Source: Anthostomella pinea (taxonomy: Eukaryota; Ascomycota; Sordariomycetes; Xylariales; Xylariaceae). Taken from it: a stretch of DNA of 64,000 nucleotides. Shown one piece after another: positions 32,674-45,347 of the stretch. Position numbers and translations under genes: made by a program. The DNA is taken from assembly GCA_963556695.1 (NCBI GenBank), contig CAUWAG010000010.1:6076001-6140000 (forward strand). The letters run 5' to 3'. Below the pieces are notes generated by a model. The model was not told the origin of the DNA. It made no database searches and saw only the letters and a list, made by a program, of their open reading frames with translations. Numbering within the stretch: the first letter of the stretch is position 1; each line of letters opens with the position of its first letter.

Positions 32674-32979
32674 TATACGTTTTTGTTTCGGTCTGATATG
32701 TTACAACTCATACACCTTCCACTCACTACAGACCGTGATACTGAGCTGTTACTCACGTTGCTGGGGACAGCGCAAATAGCATATAAATTGTTACATGAAC
32801 GGCAACATAAAGCTTCAGTGGTGTAAGCCGGCAGCAGCGCGAAGAACACTCATCAACTCGTCAACCCATGAAAAGGGGCCGCAAGGCTCAAGCAAACTGG
32901 CCCCCCAGGATCCAAGGCCGCCCCCTCCCACCACAACATCTTGAAGCGCCAAAGGGCAGCAACTCAAGCCTCCACTACC

Positions 32980-34436
32980 TTAGTCAATGCGCTGCGCAAA
33001 CTTCAGCTCCATCTTCTCCGAAATATCAAAAACCGCCACGATCTCCTGCAAGAACGTATCACCCAAGATATACGACCCAGTCGGACCAGCCCCAATGCCC
33101 GAAAGGCAGCGACCCGCCTGCTCGGTCTCGGGCAGAATCATGCTGCTGGAATGCGTTCGGATGGCCTTGCCGCCGATGACGATGTCGAGCGTCGGCGGCA
33201 CGGCGTCGCAGGGCACGCTCCAGACCATGGAGCTTTCTTGTGTTGCGCGCGGGACGTAAGCAGCGTTGATGGCGGCGGCGATGTTGCCCGGGAAGAGGTT
33301 GATGGTGGTGCCGGAGTCGACGACCATGGTGGGGAGGTGTGTTGCGGTTTGGTTCAGTGTGTGGGAACTCCAGTGCATCGAGTCGACTTTGATGGAGTAG
33401 TAGAAGTAGTCTGTCTTGCCGGTGTTGGTGGTCGCCTGCGGGCATCAGTCAGTCAGCGTCAGGCAGGGATAGAATAGCACAAGAGTGTATATCACGGCTC
33501 TCAACGCACCTTTTGGATGGGCACCGTGGTATACGGGCCCGTCGGGACGGGAGGCACGCCGCCAAACGCGATGTACGAGCGGTTCTCCTCGCGCGACATA
33601 GCGAAGCTGAGAACAGGATCCGCAGCCTTGCTTGTCCCCATCGTCTCGATGAGCGGCGAGTAGTTCACGAGGTTGCTGGCGCTGTCCTTGCTTGTATCGT
33701 TGCCAGTGAAAGCGTCAGTGAGGCCCGGTAGACCTAGGCCGAGAATACCACTCGTCATCCCGTCGCCGCCCCAAGCCGCCACGTTGACCAGGGCGAACTG
33801 CTGCTTGGGAATCGTCACGCCGGCTACCGTGATGCTGAAGTCCTCCTTGTCAGTATACATAATCTACCATTCCAGGGTGGTGAGAACTTGCTCTGCATAT
33901 CCCATTGGGCCGCTCAGATGGTCGCCGGACAGATACGAGATATCAAGGTGTTGAATCGCGATCTTGCCTTCCGGGAAATCCCCCTTGAATAGGGTCCCGA
34001 AAGCGCAGTATTCCGGGGGCTCTTCCTGACCGTAGTTTGGGTCAAAGCACTCGAACCCTTCTTGGACAACCCACGTGTCACTGCTTCCCGTGTCCGGAAT
34101 CATGGAGTATTTATCAGCTTCGAAGCCGACCTGCATAACGTATTCGACCTGGTTCAGCTCGGCTGTGATGTGGTCGACTCCCCCCGAATCGTCGTCGCCG
34201 AGAGCTACAGGGTACGAGTCGTCGTTCATGACCTGGTTCTGCCTAAGGTTGTCGAGCGTGCGAGAGACACCCGGTGGACGCTGGATCCTCGACAATGTGT
34301 GGTAGTTGTCTGTGGTAGCCAGCCCGACTTTGGCGGCATGGTTGCGGGTTTGTTGCAGTAGGTTGTCTACTGGAACAGCTGTCCCTACCCCGAGGGTAAG
34401 ACTGCCCAAGAGGGCTTGTAACGCAAATCGAGCCAT
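32980..34436 (-). CDS. Secreted pepsin-like aspartic protease (A1), in-frame TAG
   Basis: Starts with a signal peptide (MARFALQALLGSLTLG...), then a propeptide to about residue 90. The first active-site motif is DTGSSDTW (Asp115) and the second is VVDSGTTINLFP. Other pepsin-family landmarks are GILGLGLPGL, an IAFGGVPP segment and SYILGDTFLQEIVAVFD near the C-terminus. An intron at 33436-33509 (GTGCGT...CCCGCAG) joins PIQK to ATTNTGKTDY. In the middle a TAG at 33864-33866 interrupts otherwise continuous frame between GPMGYAE and DFSITVAGVTIP. It would be removed by a very short (42-nt) intron with a poor GTTCTC donor; otherwise the gene is a recent pseudogene. Expected outside the cell or in the vacuole; substrate unknown. 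Confidence 0.82.
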
Positions 34437-35259
34437 GATGCAAGTTCAGAATGGGGAAAGGGAGAGGCTTAGGAACGGATCAGGGCGGGACCGATAGGAG
34501 GGAGCAGAAGAATGTCTCCTGGAGCCGAAGGGGGCTCGAGACGCGACTCCTTGTTATTTATACATGGCCCCCTTCCCTTGCCACAGCAGAACAATCCCTT
34601 GAAGGCAATTCACATATCGGGCCAACATTCTTAAGGGGCAGACTACATGTCAATTCGACGTCCCAGAGTAGCATACCCTGCCCAGACACAGGCGAAGCAT
34701 AGTAGCTCGCAATACTCCTCCATGACGGCAGAGGTTGACAGGGCCTGGAGGGTAAAACCGTCTATCACAGCTGCAGCTGGATGATCTTTCCACGAGTATC
34801 TCTCGAAGAGGCCAGAGCGAGGTGAGATTTTTCGTGTGCTTTCGCGTCAACACGCTTGCGCTGTCTCACATGTTTTAGGCAATATACAGAGGTTGGAATG
34901 GAAGAGTTGAAGTTAAGGTGAAGGTGAGAGAAGTGAAGTGAGATTGTGCCGTCTCATTGGCTGCGTGGATCAAATCTCCCCTACGGAGCTTGGTTTAAGT
35001 GGGGCTTTGGTACGAGCCGCCCTGTCAGAATTCCCCAATCATTAAAAAGCCGGTCAGATTTACATCCATCCATATCAGAATCGGCGGCAACCACGACTTA
35101 TACGCACATCGACGACTTCATCTTTTGGGTTGCATACATACATCTTATAGCGCCCGAAGTTGACGAAACATCCACCCTGCCAGGTCTTGCTTGCTACCTG
35201 CTTGCTGCGAGATTACACCGACGCGGAGTCAAGACTCGGCAACAGAACGAAAAGACGAG
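34437..35259. other. Divergent intergenic region, protease and ELP5
   Basis: About 820 bp between the two start codons; no gene or obvious repeat seen. It must contain both promoters. Confidence 0.5.
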
Positions 35260-36640
35260 ATGCCATCATCAGCGCAGTCACAGCACGCGCGCTCACACGC
35301 CCTGCTTCTCCTCCAGAAATTACTCAATCTGCGCGACAGTGCCAGCCCGTTGACGCTGGTGCTCGACACCCTCGAGCAGAGCGCCAAGCCCGTTATACGC
35401 GAGTTCATGGGCCGAGCCAAGGTCGGTAGCTCTCAGTCATTACCTACCTATACTCCCCGCGTCATGGTCATCGCTTCATACGTCGGTATGAAGCGGTGTG
35501 TTATCCTTTGCTCTTCTGAGGTTACATATTTGTGTGCTTGTATGCGTGTATGTACGTGTGCTAACAGACCAACTATAGATATCCAAAACCCAAGTAATCT
35601 TCGTCTCCTTCGCCACGCTCCGCAAGCCCGCTGACGCCGACATATTCGTTAAGGCCCGGGGCAAGTCGCCCGAGGCGCTACGGGCCGAGATCGCCTCGCA
35701 CTATCCCGCAGGGGCCGCGGTGAAGGCTCATAGTAAGGACTCCTTCTTACCCCCTTTTCTGCCCCTTTCTACCCCATGTTCCCCCTATCTCCTCTCGAGC
35801 CGTACAGAAAAATCGAACCACACATACTATACTAACAAAAACCCAGAAACCCTCATAATCCTCGACACCCTCACCCCCCTAGCCAGCACCACGCCCTCCA
35901 CGCTCCCCCTCTTCCTCTCCAGCCTCATCACCAGCACCAGCATCTCCCTCGTAGCGACGTACCACACGGACGTTCCACTCACACAACCGCGTTCCTCTTC
36001 CACATCCTCCTCCTCATCCTCTTCACCCTTCGGCTTCAGCGAGTACGAGCCACACCCCCTAACCACGCTCCTGCACCTCGCGACCGCCGTCCTGCGCACC
36101 TCAAGTTTGTGTCAAACTATCGAGCGGCATCGCGTGCGCAACCGCAGTCTTGCGGAGCCGGGGTGGGGGCTCGCCGAGGGCCGGGAGGGCGTGCTGGTCG
36201 GGTTGGGCGGAGAGCGGAAGCGGGAGGTCGGCAGCGGCGGGGCGCTGGTGGTTGAGATGGAGCTGCGGAGGCGGAGCGGGCGTGCCGTGGCGGAGAAATT
36301 TGTGCTCGTGCCGTCGTCGTCGCGGACTACTACAAGTACAACAAGTACACCCTCAGAGAAAAAGAAGACCGAGACGTCGCGGCTATATCTCCTAGCAGAC
36401 CATCCCGCATTCAGAAAAGACCCTAGCGAGGCGGAATCGGGAGTAGCAGATCAGGGCGAGGAGCAGGGCGCGGAGACGACGTTTAATCTGGGGTTGACAG
36501 AGAAGCAGCGCAGGGACAGGGAGGGCATTATGTTGCCGTACTTTGATGCGCAGAGCGACATTGGCGCTGGTGAGGGCGGGAGGATCTTGTACGAAATGGG
36601 GCGGGAGGACGACTTTGATGATGAGGAGGACGAGATTTAG
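35260..36640 (+). CDS. ELP5: Elongator complex subunit Elp5 (Iki1)
   Basis: Part of the Elp456 RecA-fold ring that helps Elongator place the cm5/mcm5 modification on wobble uridines of tRNAs. Exons 35260-35421, 35579-35732 and 35847-36640 (introns of 157 and 114 bp, with CTAAC branch points and TAG/CAG acceptors) give 369 aa. Family signs: an N-terminal LLLQKLLNLRDSASPLTLVL helix, VIFVSFATLRKP after the first intron, TLIILDTLTPL, and the conserved C-terminal FNLGLTEKQRRDREG, LPYFDAQ and GRILYEMGREDDFDDEEDEI. A Ser-rich and a Thr-rich insertion are present. Convergent with the proteasome gene. Confidence 0.9.
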
Positions 36641-36955
36641 ACTATGAGGACGTACTTGCACTTCAACCACCTGGATTCAGTTATTGTTTCTGGGTAACGC
36701 ATCGGACTCATCGCCCGATGTTGCGTATGTCTGCAAATCATCATGTCGTGCTCCCAAACAAGATCAAGTCGAAGTTGCACTTACTTCACCTCCTGGTTTT
36801 CCACCATATCTCGATTCTCGTGGTTTCTTGTCTATATTGTACATCTAGGCGGGTGCCGCGACATTCGCAACCTGCCATGTCCCTGACTACGCCGCAGTGA
36901 AAATGCAAGCCAAGCATCCCAGAAGACCTCTGAAGGTGCACCTCGCTATTCAATA

Positions 36956-37908
36956 TTACTCGTCCACCTGCATGCCCTCGCCCTCGGTCGTCTCACCACC
37001 CGCCTCGGCATCGTCCGCCACGCTGTTAAGCCAGTCCTTAACATCCGCGCCGTCGTGGACCTTGAACACCTCGAGGGCCTTCTTGCCGGGCTCCTTCAGG
37101 CCAGCAACGCCAATACTCGTGTTCTCGACGGTCAGCTCGCGGTCCTGGACCAGGGTCTCCTTGAGAGCCCTCAAACCGTGGCGGACCAGCTCGTCGCGGC
37201 CGCAGTCGGCGAACTTGTCGAGGTTCTTCTCGAGGTAGGTGCGGGCCATCTGGGAGCGGGCGCCGATGGCGCACGCCAGCATCTCCTGCGTCAGCCCGGA
37301 CGGCTGGAACTCGAACAGGTGCGGACCGGTCTCGTCGACGCCCGTCACCAGCAGCCCGACGCCGTACGGCCGCTTGCCGTAGTGTTGTGTGTTGAGCTGC
37401 GCCTTGTCGCCGATGAGCGCCGCGAGCTTCTCGAGCGGCATCGCCCGGTCGTACGTCAGCCGTTGCGACAGGCACTGCTGCTTCATGAAGTTGGAGAGGA
37501 CGCGCGCGTCCGATGTCAGGCCCGCGATCGCGAGGCCCACGTGCTCGTCTATGGCGAACAGCTTCTTCTGGTAGGACGATAGTTCTTCTGCATTTCGCTG
37601 GGTGGTGAGGTGTGATGTTAGTTGTCTGTGTCTGTCTGTGGGATGGTTCGTAGGTGGTCGGTTGGTGTTGGGGATGATGAACGCTTCGCTGGGTGTACCT
37701 TGATGGCGACTAGCACCGCATGTGTCTTGCTCGTCAACCCTACCACCACTGAACCCTGCTTCACGGCCTCGCCGGCATATTCGACCTGGAATATTCTTCC
37801 TTGCGGAGAGCTGTGGATGAGGCTGTTAGCAGGCGGGCTGCGCTGGACTGCTTGATTGTATCGAGCTTACAATGTGACCGAATCGTTGTCGTAGTTGTTT
37901 CTGAACAT
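36956..37908 (-). CDS. PRE5: 20S proteasome subunit alpha6 (Pre5/PSMA1)
   Basis: A structural alpha-ring subunit of the 20S proteasome. Exons 37871-37908, 37699-37810 and 36956-37597 (introns of 60 and 101 bp) give 263 aa. The N-terminus [20 protein letters not shown] with QVEYA is the alpha-subunit signature, and [19 protein letters not shown] follows. [20 protein letters not shown] and [20 protein letters not shown] are typical of alpha6. The C-terminal 40 residues are acidic and extended, as in fungal orthologues. The start exon is only 38 nt. Divergent from VPS55 (about 670 bp). Confidence 0.95.
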
Positions 37909-38577
37909 CGTACCAGCTTATGCGAATTAGATGGGAGGAACTGGAGTCGTGGCCGTGGTGTAGAGAGTAAGGCGTTGGTGGGCAGAGGTTCGCGGGTTGT
38001 TTGAATGGGAGATGCAATAAGTTGACAAGGCTGGATGGAGCTCCTGCTGTAGGTGAGGGCGGTTTGGCTGAGCATCCGCAAGGCAGCTCCAAGCTTCGTT
38101 GCTCGTCCCCATTCGGGTTTAACGCACCTGCAGCGATCTACAGAGGTACATCTCCAGCCACATAATATGTCACAGCTGGAAGGAACATTGAAGCCTACAA
38201 ATGTGGCTCAAGCTCTCTTCCCAGCCCAGACGCCCCGGAGCCCTGTAACTTTGTACAGCAGCGAGACCAAGGCTGACGACACATCGATCATTGATCCTGT
38301 CGCAACATTGGCGCTCATTCGAACCACGACCTCTCCCAACGACCTCCTACATATCCACGGCGCAATTCCGACCAGCACCCCGACGACAGCCCTACGCCCT
38401 CGAACTTGCCACCACCACCACAATAAACAGAGCTCCTCTCTCGATCGAACACGCGATCCACGACCTATCTATCTACCTCAACTCGCGCCCTCAACTCGGA
38501 ACCCGAAGCCTCGCTGCTCGCTCCCTCACCTACCCACCACACAGAAACCGACCACCCACCCCCCGCCACCCTCCATT

Positions 38578-39127
38578 ATGCCGACCGCAGGCCTAAAAAC
38601 CATAATCGCGCTGTCGTTCGTGCTGGCCGTCGGCTTCCTGCTGGTGATCCTGTCGTGCGCGCTGTGGAAGGTCTACTACCCGCTGCTGGTGGTCGCCACC
38701 TACGTGCTGGCGCCCGTGCCCAACTGGGTGTGCGGCCGCTGGGCGAACCCGGACGACTTTGTCGAGAGCTCGGGCAACGCCGTTTTGGACCTGGGACGGT
38801 TCTGCACGGGGTTTCTGGTGGTTATGGGGATTGGTATGTCTTTATTTTCTCCTTCTCTGGTTGGTGTCTCGTGGGCGGATGATGATCTGGTCTTCTACGG
38901 AAGGACGTGTGTCGGGGGACATTCTACATGGAGATAGACAGGAAGGCTGTGGACTGGATAGATTTGCTAACCAACCATGTGTCCCTACTACAGCCCTCCC
39001 CGCCGTCCTCGCACACTCGCATCTAATCGACATCGGCGCAATGGTCATGTGCATCATCGGCGGACTGCTGATCTACGGCACTATCATCTCGTTCGGCATG
39101 TTCTTCCAGGAAGAGCAGGAGTTCTAG
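38578..39127 (+). CDS. VPS55: Vacuolar/endosomal sorting protein Vps55
   Basis: A 129-aa protein with four hydrophobic helices, of the Vps55/OB-RGRP (LEPROT) family, which acts with Vps68 in late endosome to vacuole traffic. Exons 38578-38833 and 38994-39127 (160-bp intron, GTATGT...CTACTACAG). Family landmarks: ILSCALWKVYYPLLVV, LAPVPNWVCGRW, FCTGFLVVMGIALPAVLAHS across the splice, and a final GLLIYGTIISFGMFFQEEQE. The upstream 450 bp are open in some frames but show no other support. Confidence 0.92.
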
Positions 39128-40326
39128 CCGGCACAAGACATCAGACATAAGAAATCGAGCCAACCTCAGTCAGGTCGGGTCAGGTCGGGTCAAGTCGAGT
39201 CGAAATGAGCCCCTTAGTTCGGGAGCAAGGAGCAAGGGCCAAAGAGCAAGGGGAAATGGAACGATCGATCAACCCCACCGATCAACATACGAAAGGGGCA
39301 GTCTGTCTTGTCTTGGCTTGTCTGTATCCATGTATCATATCGCTAGCATGCAGCACGCGCAAACCACGGAGCGGGGGTTCTTTGAGCTGGGTTCGTTGGA
39401 CTCATCAGGCTATCGTCATATTCAGGAGGTCCCAGTCAAACATCTTTTCATGCAGTATTCTTCCGTTGTATCTTCAGTTGCGTTTTTTCGTATGTTCTTG
39501 TGAGATAACTGCACCCAGCTCGCCGGACTTTCGTGACACTTTCAATCTCTGGGCGAGACTCGGCAGTTGGAGACGGAGGAAATCAGTTGGTTGGAAGACT
39601 TGCATGGGAGATTGGAGCGACGGGACAGTCCCGAAAGCAACAATATATCTCTTTTGTTCGAAGCGGAATGGAGGTACTTCCCTCCCACTGCATTCACAAG
39701 GCCCGGTAGTCCTAAAAGGAGTGGACACGCGGTCACACAAAATTCCCTGCCCTTGAGGTACGATATTGGTATCCCCTCGTCTGACGAGGGTTGCTTACCA
39801 CGTCCATGTACTCCGTAAGGAGAGTTCAGGAGGCGGCATAGCCTTTCTTAGACGTTGAAGAATATCAATCAATTAACCGGAATTTGAGGCTCGAAGGGGC
39901 ATTTGACAAGATATGGGGCGTGAAATCTATTAGTCATTCATATCCAAGACACGAGAGGGTCCAGCCGTTCCAGGTACACATACAGTAACTCGGCATGCTT
40001 CTGCTGATGAAGTGCTGGTGTGAACATGGACCATTCCTCTCTTCATAGCAACTCACTCGTCACGATAACTTAATACTCCGCGGTATCGTCTTAATTAGGT
40101 AACATTCGACTATCTCACTAGCAAAGTACAATCAACGCCTTTCGATTACACGTGTGTGGTGATAATCATAACCCCTGACGCCGAATCATCGTTTGCACCC
40201 GTCCCTTGTATCATGAATCGGCCTGCAACCGTTCTTGGAATGCTCCGCGTCCCTAAAGATAGATGAAAACTACAACCATTGAAACTCATTGAGAAGACAT
40301 ATTCGAGTATGTTCGTAGCTGCACAG
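39128..40326. other. Intergenic, no gene seen
   Basis: Downstream regions of two convergent genes. A short GGTCGGGTCA-type tandem repeat lies near 39172-39202. Nothing else supported. Confidence 0.5.
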
Positions 40327-42891
40327 CTAGCGTCTCGCCTCAGCAGCGAGGCCATCACCCTTCTTCTGGACCACTTTGCGGGGAAGCACATCAACTTGTC
40401 TGCTGAGCAGTTTCCTGAGCTCGGGGCTTATGACCATTTTGGGCTGCTCCGCAGCTTTTCCACTGTCCTTCTGCGGTGGTGATGATTTGGACTTCTCAGC
40501 CGAAGAGGGCGAACTTGTGCGAACTCTTGGGGCCGGAAAGTTTTGCTTCTTGTCAATAGCCTCGATGAGCCGATGGAAGCGGCGAAACAACGCCTCAGCG
40601 CGTATCAGGGTAGAGTCCAGGTCCATGGTGGTTGAGAGCTCATTGACTGTCGCACACGGTTAGCATTCATCACTTGACGGCAAGATTTAGTTAGTACCAC
40701 TTACCATACTTGAGCACCTCGTCAAAGTGCTGTAGATGTGTCATAATCACATCGCGGTGCTTTTCGAGAATCGCCAGAGCAATGAACAAGTGGAAACTGC
40801 TGCTCAAGTAGTCTGTCCACAAAACCTCCCACAAGTGCAGGACGTCCATCCACTTGAACTCCCGCTTATACCAGACAAGCAGCATACGGAAGAAAAAGAA
40901 GAAATTCGTGCTGTCAGCTGCCTGTAGATGGGCGTACAGTTTCGGATCCATGAACTGCACGAGATGGTCGAGGGTCAAGAGTTGGTTGCGCATGCCCGAT
41001 TGGTCCCGAAGGAAATTCCTTTCCATTCGGTCCATGAAATGCTGGAAGCCCCAGAACGCGATCGCATCGTCCTGCATAACAGCGTATATGGGCGCAAGCA
41101 AGTCAGACATACCCTGGACGTAGCCAAGGTCCTTGTTGTACTCGTTGTACGTGAGAAGCATGTCTTTCATTTGCTCCATGTGGACGTTGGTACCAAAAGA
41201 CGAGAATGGAGAGTCGGGATCAGGATGCGGAAGGTCTTCCCCCGCAAAGATTGGCACTGTTCGGTCAGTCCGATGTACGTCTTTCTCTGAGTCTGAGGTA
41301 AGTATGGTATATGCAGTGAGATGTAGGTACGAGACAGGGGCTTACCGATCCTGGCTTTTTGCTCTCTCCACCATTCCCCTTCTTCACCTTCACCGCCATG
41401 ATCGACTAGCCTTTCCCACCAAGAGGCCTTCAATCTCACATATTCATCTCTCGCAGACGCGAGCTGCGCCTTGCGTTCTTCCGCTGTGCTGTACCAGTCG
41501 TGTACTCCAAGTAAGAACAGCCAAGCCTCCTTGCGCACTCCGTCGTCGGGGTCTAGGCCGCCGTGGAGGATGCGCTCCTTGACTTCATCAATGGTCATAG
41601 TAAGTCGTCCCGTCTGAGGGTCGAAGAAACTCTTCCATTCCTTCAGGTTCACGGGCTTCCTTTTCTCGTCAAGAGACATGGAGCTCGTCTCCAATAGTTC
41701 AAATTCCCCGACATCAGTATCTTCCAACTCCAGCACATCACGCGCAGTCCAAATTCTTTGATTTCGATCCCTCTCACTCTGCTCGGCAATTCCCATTGCC
41801 CATCTGGCTAGGTATATCCTAGCACTATCAAACTCGTCCTGTATGGTCTGCACCTCGGGATTTATCATGAGCCTGCGTACTTGAGGCGGCATCTTTGGGT
41901 TCTCAATAAGATCTTGTGCCGTCCTTCGAGTAAAGGTCGTGACTTTGCTGAACTTCTCCATAAGGTTCCACCCTGTTTCCTTCACAAATTTCGTGACCGG
42001 ATCCATGCCTGCATCGTTCCGTCCACTGGGTCCAGCAGGTGAGGCGCCGGCAGCACCGCCCACGGAAACGCCCTGTGAACTATCCCGGCGACCTATCTTG
42101 GACGGTGTACTGGTAGTCGCTTTTGAACCGAATGCCTCACTATCCTCCTTGCTGGGTTCTACCAGATAGATGTTCGGCTCAGCGGCGCTCTTTTCAATAC
42201 GAACGTAGCGCTTCAGCCAGCGCAGGACTTCGTCTCCTCCCCAAAACATCTGTCCACCCTCTCCAAAGGGATCAAAGCTATCCCTGGCGCGCTTCTTCTT
42301 CTGTAGTATAGTCGACTGACATTCACTGTCATGGAAGAAGAGCGCCGGGAAGCTGTCACCAACTCTTGTGTTGATCACCACAGACCCAAACCACCACCCC
42401 AGGCTTGGTGGACGCACAAGGAGCGAGTATATTGCGCTGACCGGTATGGCAAACGAGTATGCGCCGACCGAGCCTCGATGGGTGGTTACAGTCGGGGGTG
42501 GCGGTACGAGGAAGCTTTGCTTTGGCGGCGAGTCGCCATCCGTCAAGTCTACCTTGACATAGATGCTCGCAGCATCGCCCAGTGAAGACTCAGGAAGCCA
42601 AGCTAGAAGAAGATCCGATGCGATGGGCGAGTTGGACGTGGTAGAGGAAGAGGAGGATGGCCGTTCGCCACGCGGACGTTTCTGCTGCAGCAAGGCCACG
42701 AAGCCAGGAATGTTGTCTTTTGCGCTCGGGCTCGGATGGATATAAACCTTGCTCTTAGAATACAGCAGCTTGACGCCCCGACCGGTTTCGGTATGCGTGA
42801 TGGTGTCGTATTCGCCCTCTTCGTCGTCGCTCATGGCGTAGAAGCTGCCTGTCGGCGACCCAGCTCGTCCCGGCAGGGGGTCTGATGTCAT
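40327..42891 (-). CDS. GYP7: Gyp7-type Rab GTPase-activating protein (TBC domain)
   Basis: Stimulates GTP hydrolysis by Rab7/Ypt7-class GTPases at vacuole and endosome membranes. Exons 41346-42891, 40705-41286 and 40327-40646 (introns of 59 and 58 bp) give 815 aa. The N-terminal third holds the lipid-binding-like region seen in Gyp7/TBC1D15 (KLLYSKSKVYIHPS..., SLGWWFGSVVINTRVGDSFP, WGGDEVLRWLKRYVRIEKS). The TBC domain, about residues 440-720, begins near NLKEWKSFFDPQTGRLTMTI and has the arginine finger IEKDVHRTDR (about Arg521) and glutamine finger YVQGMSD (about Gln573). The tail is Lys/Ser-rich and ends EARR. Confidence 0.93.
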
Positions 42892-43855
42892 CGCGGGGTG
42901 TCAGATCACCTTCAAGCTTGCCGGGTGGTTTGGAGGCCCTGGTATGATGTAGAGTTTCGTGGATATCGGTATATGAGCTGATTAAATACACAGGCTTCTG
43001 GTATCTGTTGCTCTCTTGGACTTGGAGGTTGTTGGAGCTTGAGGTAAGTTTGGCGGCTTAGATAGGTAACATGTGAGCACCACAGCAGGCGGGTGTTGAT
43101 GGTGAGAGCCTGAGAGGCAAGAGGTAGCCCCGCCCGTTGTGAACCATTGTTTGCCGTCTCGTGGCGGGGTGTCTTGGAGGGGCTAGCATTGGTACATCTA
43201 CCTCAGCTTGCTGCAAGGGGAGGCGAGGAAATCGGTACTGCGACTTCCGGGCCTCCGACTGACCACATGCACATCACCTGTCGCCCCGCAATGGCTACGC
43301 GAGCGTTCGTCACCATCGCCTCTCAATTTGACGCCCTCAGAAAGAGGTAGGTACTTAGGTAGTGTCAAGATGTCCTGCATCCAACAACACGCAACCGAAA
43401 GCGTAACGTCAGCAGGCAGCAACATTGATAATGACGAGTCTCTTTGGTGATATGGTCTAGACAAGAACATCGGGCTTGGTCGTCGTACGCAAGTCGTCGT
43501 ACTCCGATGGCCAAGCTCCATGCCTCATCCACAATCCTAAACCTGTAGCCAAACGTACGCGAACCTCAAGCTAGATAGGGTAGGTAGGTACCAGGACACA
43601 AGCATTTCCAAGTCGCCCCCGAATAGGATAATGGCTCCGGCTTCGCTCCCCTTGATCGTCGACAAGAGCTGCATCGGCACACCGTTCGACTCTGCGCGCC
43701 AGCGACGACTCCATGCTGAATGGAAGATGAGCCTCTCTTTCACAAAGCCACTGCGCATCCCTCATGAACTCCTAACTCCAGGCTAGGAAACTGGGAGGGG
43801 CCTGTAATATGTGCAGGATTTCCCTTGAGGCCGTTTCGTATGCCCGTCCAGGCCA
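42892..43855. other. Intergenic, no gene seen
   Basis: About 960 bp between a promoter (RabGAP gene) and the 3' end of the Mso1-domain gene. Only short frames without motifs. Confidence 0.5.
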
Positions 43856-44701
43856 TCATCTCATTCCACGAGGGCCGCTGGGCAAGCCCCCCGCTCGTCT
43901 GCCTCCTAGCCTCCCTCCACTTCCAGAGCCTGACATGTCGGCTTCGCTGTTCGACCACGGCGAGTTCGCACCCATGAAAGGCCTTTCACTTCCACCTCGA
44001 CCAGGACCGCCATCGTACATGCCCCCAGGTGCAAACCTGTCCTCGTAGTCTGCAGAACCCCCTCCACCGTAGTTACTGTTGCCTCTACCGCTGCTAGGCG
44101 GCGGAGGCGTAAAGGGGCCAGCAGCCGCTGGGCTTGTTGTCCTCGAGCCTCCGAATAGTCGCTGCTTCAGCCTATCCTGTGCAGTACCGCCGCCCGAGGC
44201 GACCGGCGGCGCCGTGCCAGCGTCTCTCCCACCCATAGGCCCGGCAGTCTGATAGCTTCCGGCTCTCTGAGACGGGAGTGGTCTGGCCTGCACGGGATCT
44301 GAATTGCGGAATTGGTTGTTCCTAACATCTGCATTGCGCATAGGTGGCGGCACACCGCGGCCTCTCCGTAGACTCTGCGCGTCCTGCGGCTGCGAGACGG
44401 GGTTGTTATCCCATAGCGAGCTCAGACTGCCGCCCTGGGGTTGTTGCGTGAGGCCGCCGTATCGCGAGCCCACCTGCGTCGGTTGCGAGTAGACGGCGGC
44501 GACGGGCGGGGGTGCCTTGGGGTCGGGTGGTAGCCAGCCGGGAAATGGTCGCCCTTTCTCGGTGTAGTAGGACCGGAGCACTCTACAGACGTGGGTGTCG
44601 TCTTCTGTGTCGCCGTCGGCCTCGCTGCTGAGGAACGTTCGTTGGAGATTGGAGATCTTCGATGTGGTCGCGCCAACGAGATTGCTGTACCAGCCCGACA
44701 T
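43856..44701 (-). CDS. Mso1-domain protein (Sec1-binding)
   Basis: A single-exon, 281-aa protein. The first 60 residues match the Mso1 Sec1-binding region of fungal homologues: MSGWYSNLVGATTSKISNL, LSSEADGDTEDDTHVCRVLR, YYTEKGRPFPGWLPPDP. The remaining 220 residues are disordered, rich in Gly, Pro, Ser and Arg. In yeast Mso1 helps Sec1 and SNAREs in exocytosis and sporulation membrane assembly. The same role here is inference from the N-terminus. Confidence 0.82.
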   Translation of the reverse strand: MSGWYSNLVGATTSKISNLQRTFLSSEADGDTEDDTHVCRVLRSYYTEKGRPFPGWLPPDPKAPPPVAAVYSQPTQVGSRYGGLTQQPQGGSLSSLWDNNPVSQPQDAQSLRRGRGVPPPMRNADVRNNQFRNSDPVQARPLPSQRAGSYQTAGPMGGRDAGTAPPVASGGGTAQDRLKQRLFGGSRTTSPAAAGPFTPPPPSSGRGNSNYGGGGSADYEDRFAPGGMYDGGPGRGGSERPFMGANSPWSNSEADMSGSGSGGRLGGRRAGGLPSGPRGMR

Positions 44702-45347
44702 GCTGGCGCGTGTCGCAATGAATGGCGCGGCCCACGGGCGGAAACTTGTTTTCGGGTAGATGCGTCAGACGTGACCCGGCGTGCCCTCTTTTCTTCTTCC
44801 ACCAACGTTGCCTACCGACTGTCGAGACACTGGATTGTTGGGAAGGTCAATGGCAGGAATACACGTGTCGAGTCGAAATGGGAGACCGTAGGCGCAGGTG
44901 GTATTGGGAGATTGTTTCCAGGAAGGTCAAAGGAGTCGACAGTCGTTTCAAATGCGATGTTCTGGGTGCCAAGTCAATGCTTGGGCACGATTGTGGTGGG
45001 GTTGCCCCGCCTACTCTGATGCGCGCCGTTTGAACCCGTTGAATGCGAGAACCGCCTGGTCAACTCCGCTGGTATGGATGTGACAAAGCCGGTGTCAATG
45101 TTAGCAGTACCTAGGTAGGCAGCTTGCAACATGAGTCCAACATTCGAGGTCGAACAGTCATCAATATAAGCTCTTTGTCACATTGCACTTGGTGAGCAAA
45201 GGTATGCAGTATAGAAGAGAAGGACGGTTATGAATAAAATCTCCGAATTTCTCGTGACACCTTGTTGTATCAGAAGGGGTATCAATGGACAGCAAGCCGC
45301 ACTGCCATAATCTATACGCATCATGTCTTTCCTATAAACATCAAGCA
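44702..45347. other. Intergenic, no gene seen
   Basis: The 5' flank of the Mso1-domain gene and 3' flank of MAK16; nothing else recognised. Confidence 0.5.

Noticed and set aside
37055..37582. Plus-strand frame of 175 codons over the proteasome gene
   Set aside because: Antisense shadow; the minus strand encodes a clear alpha6 subunit with good splice sites.
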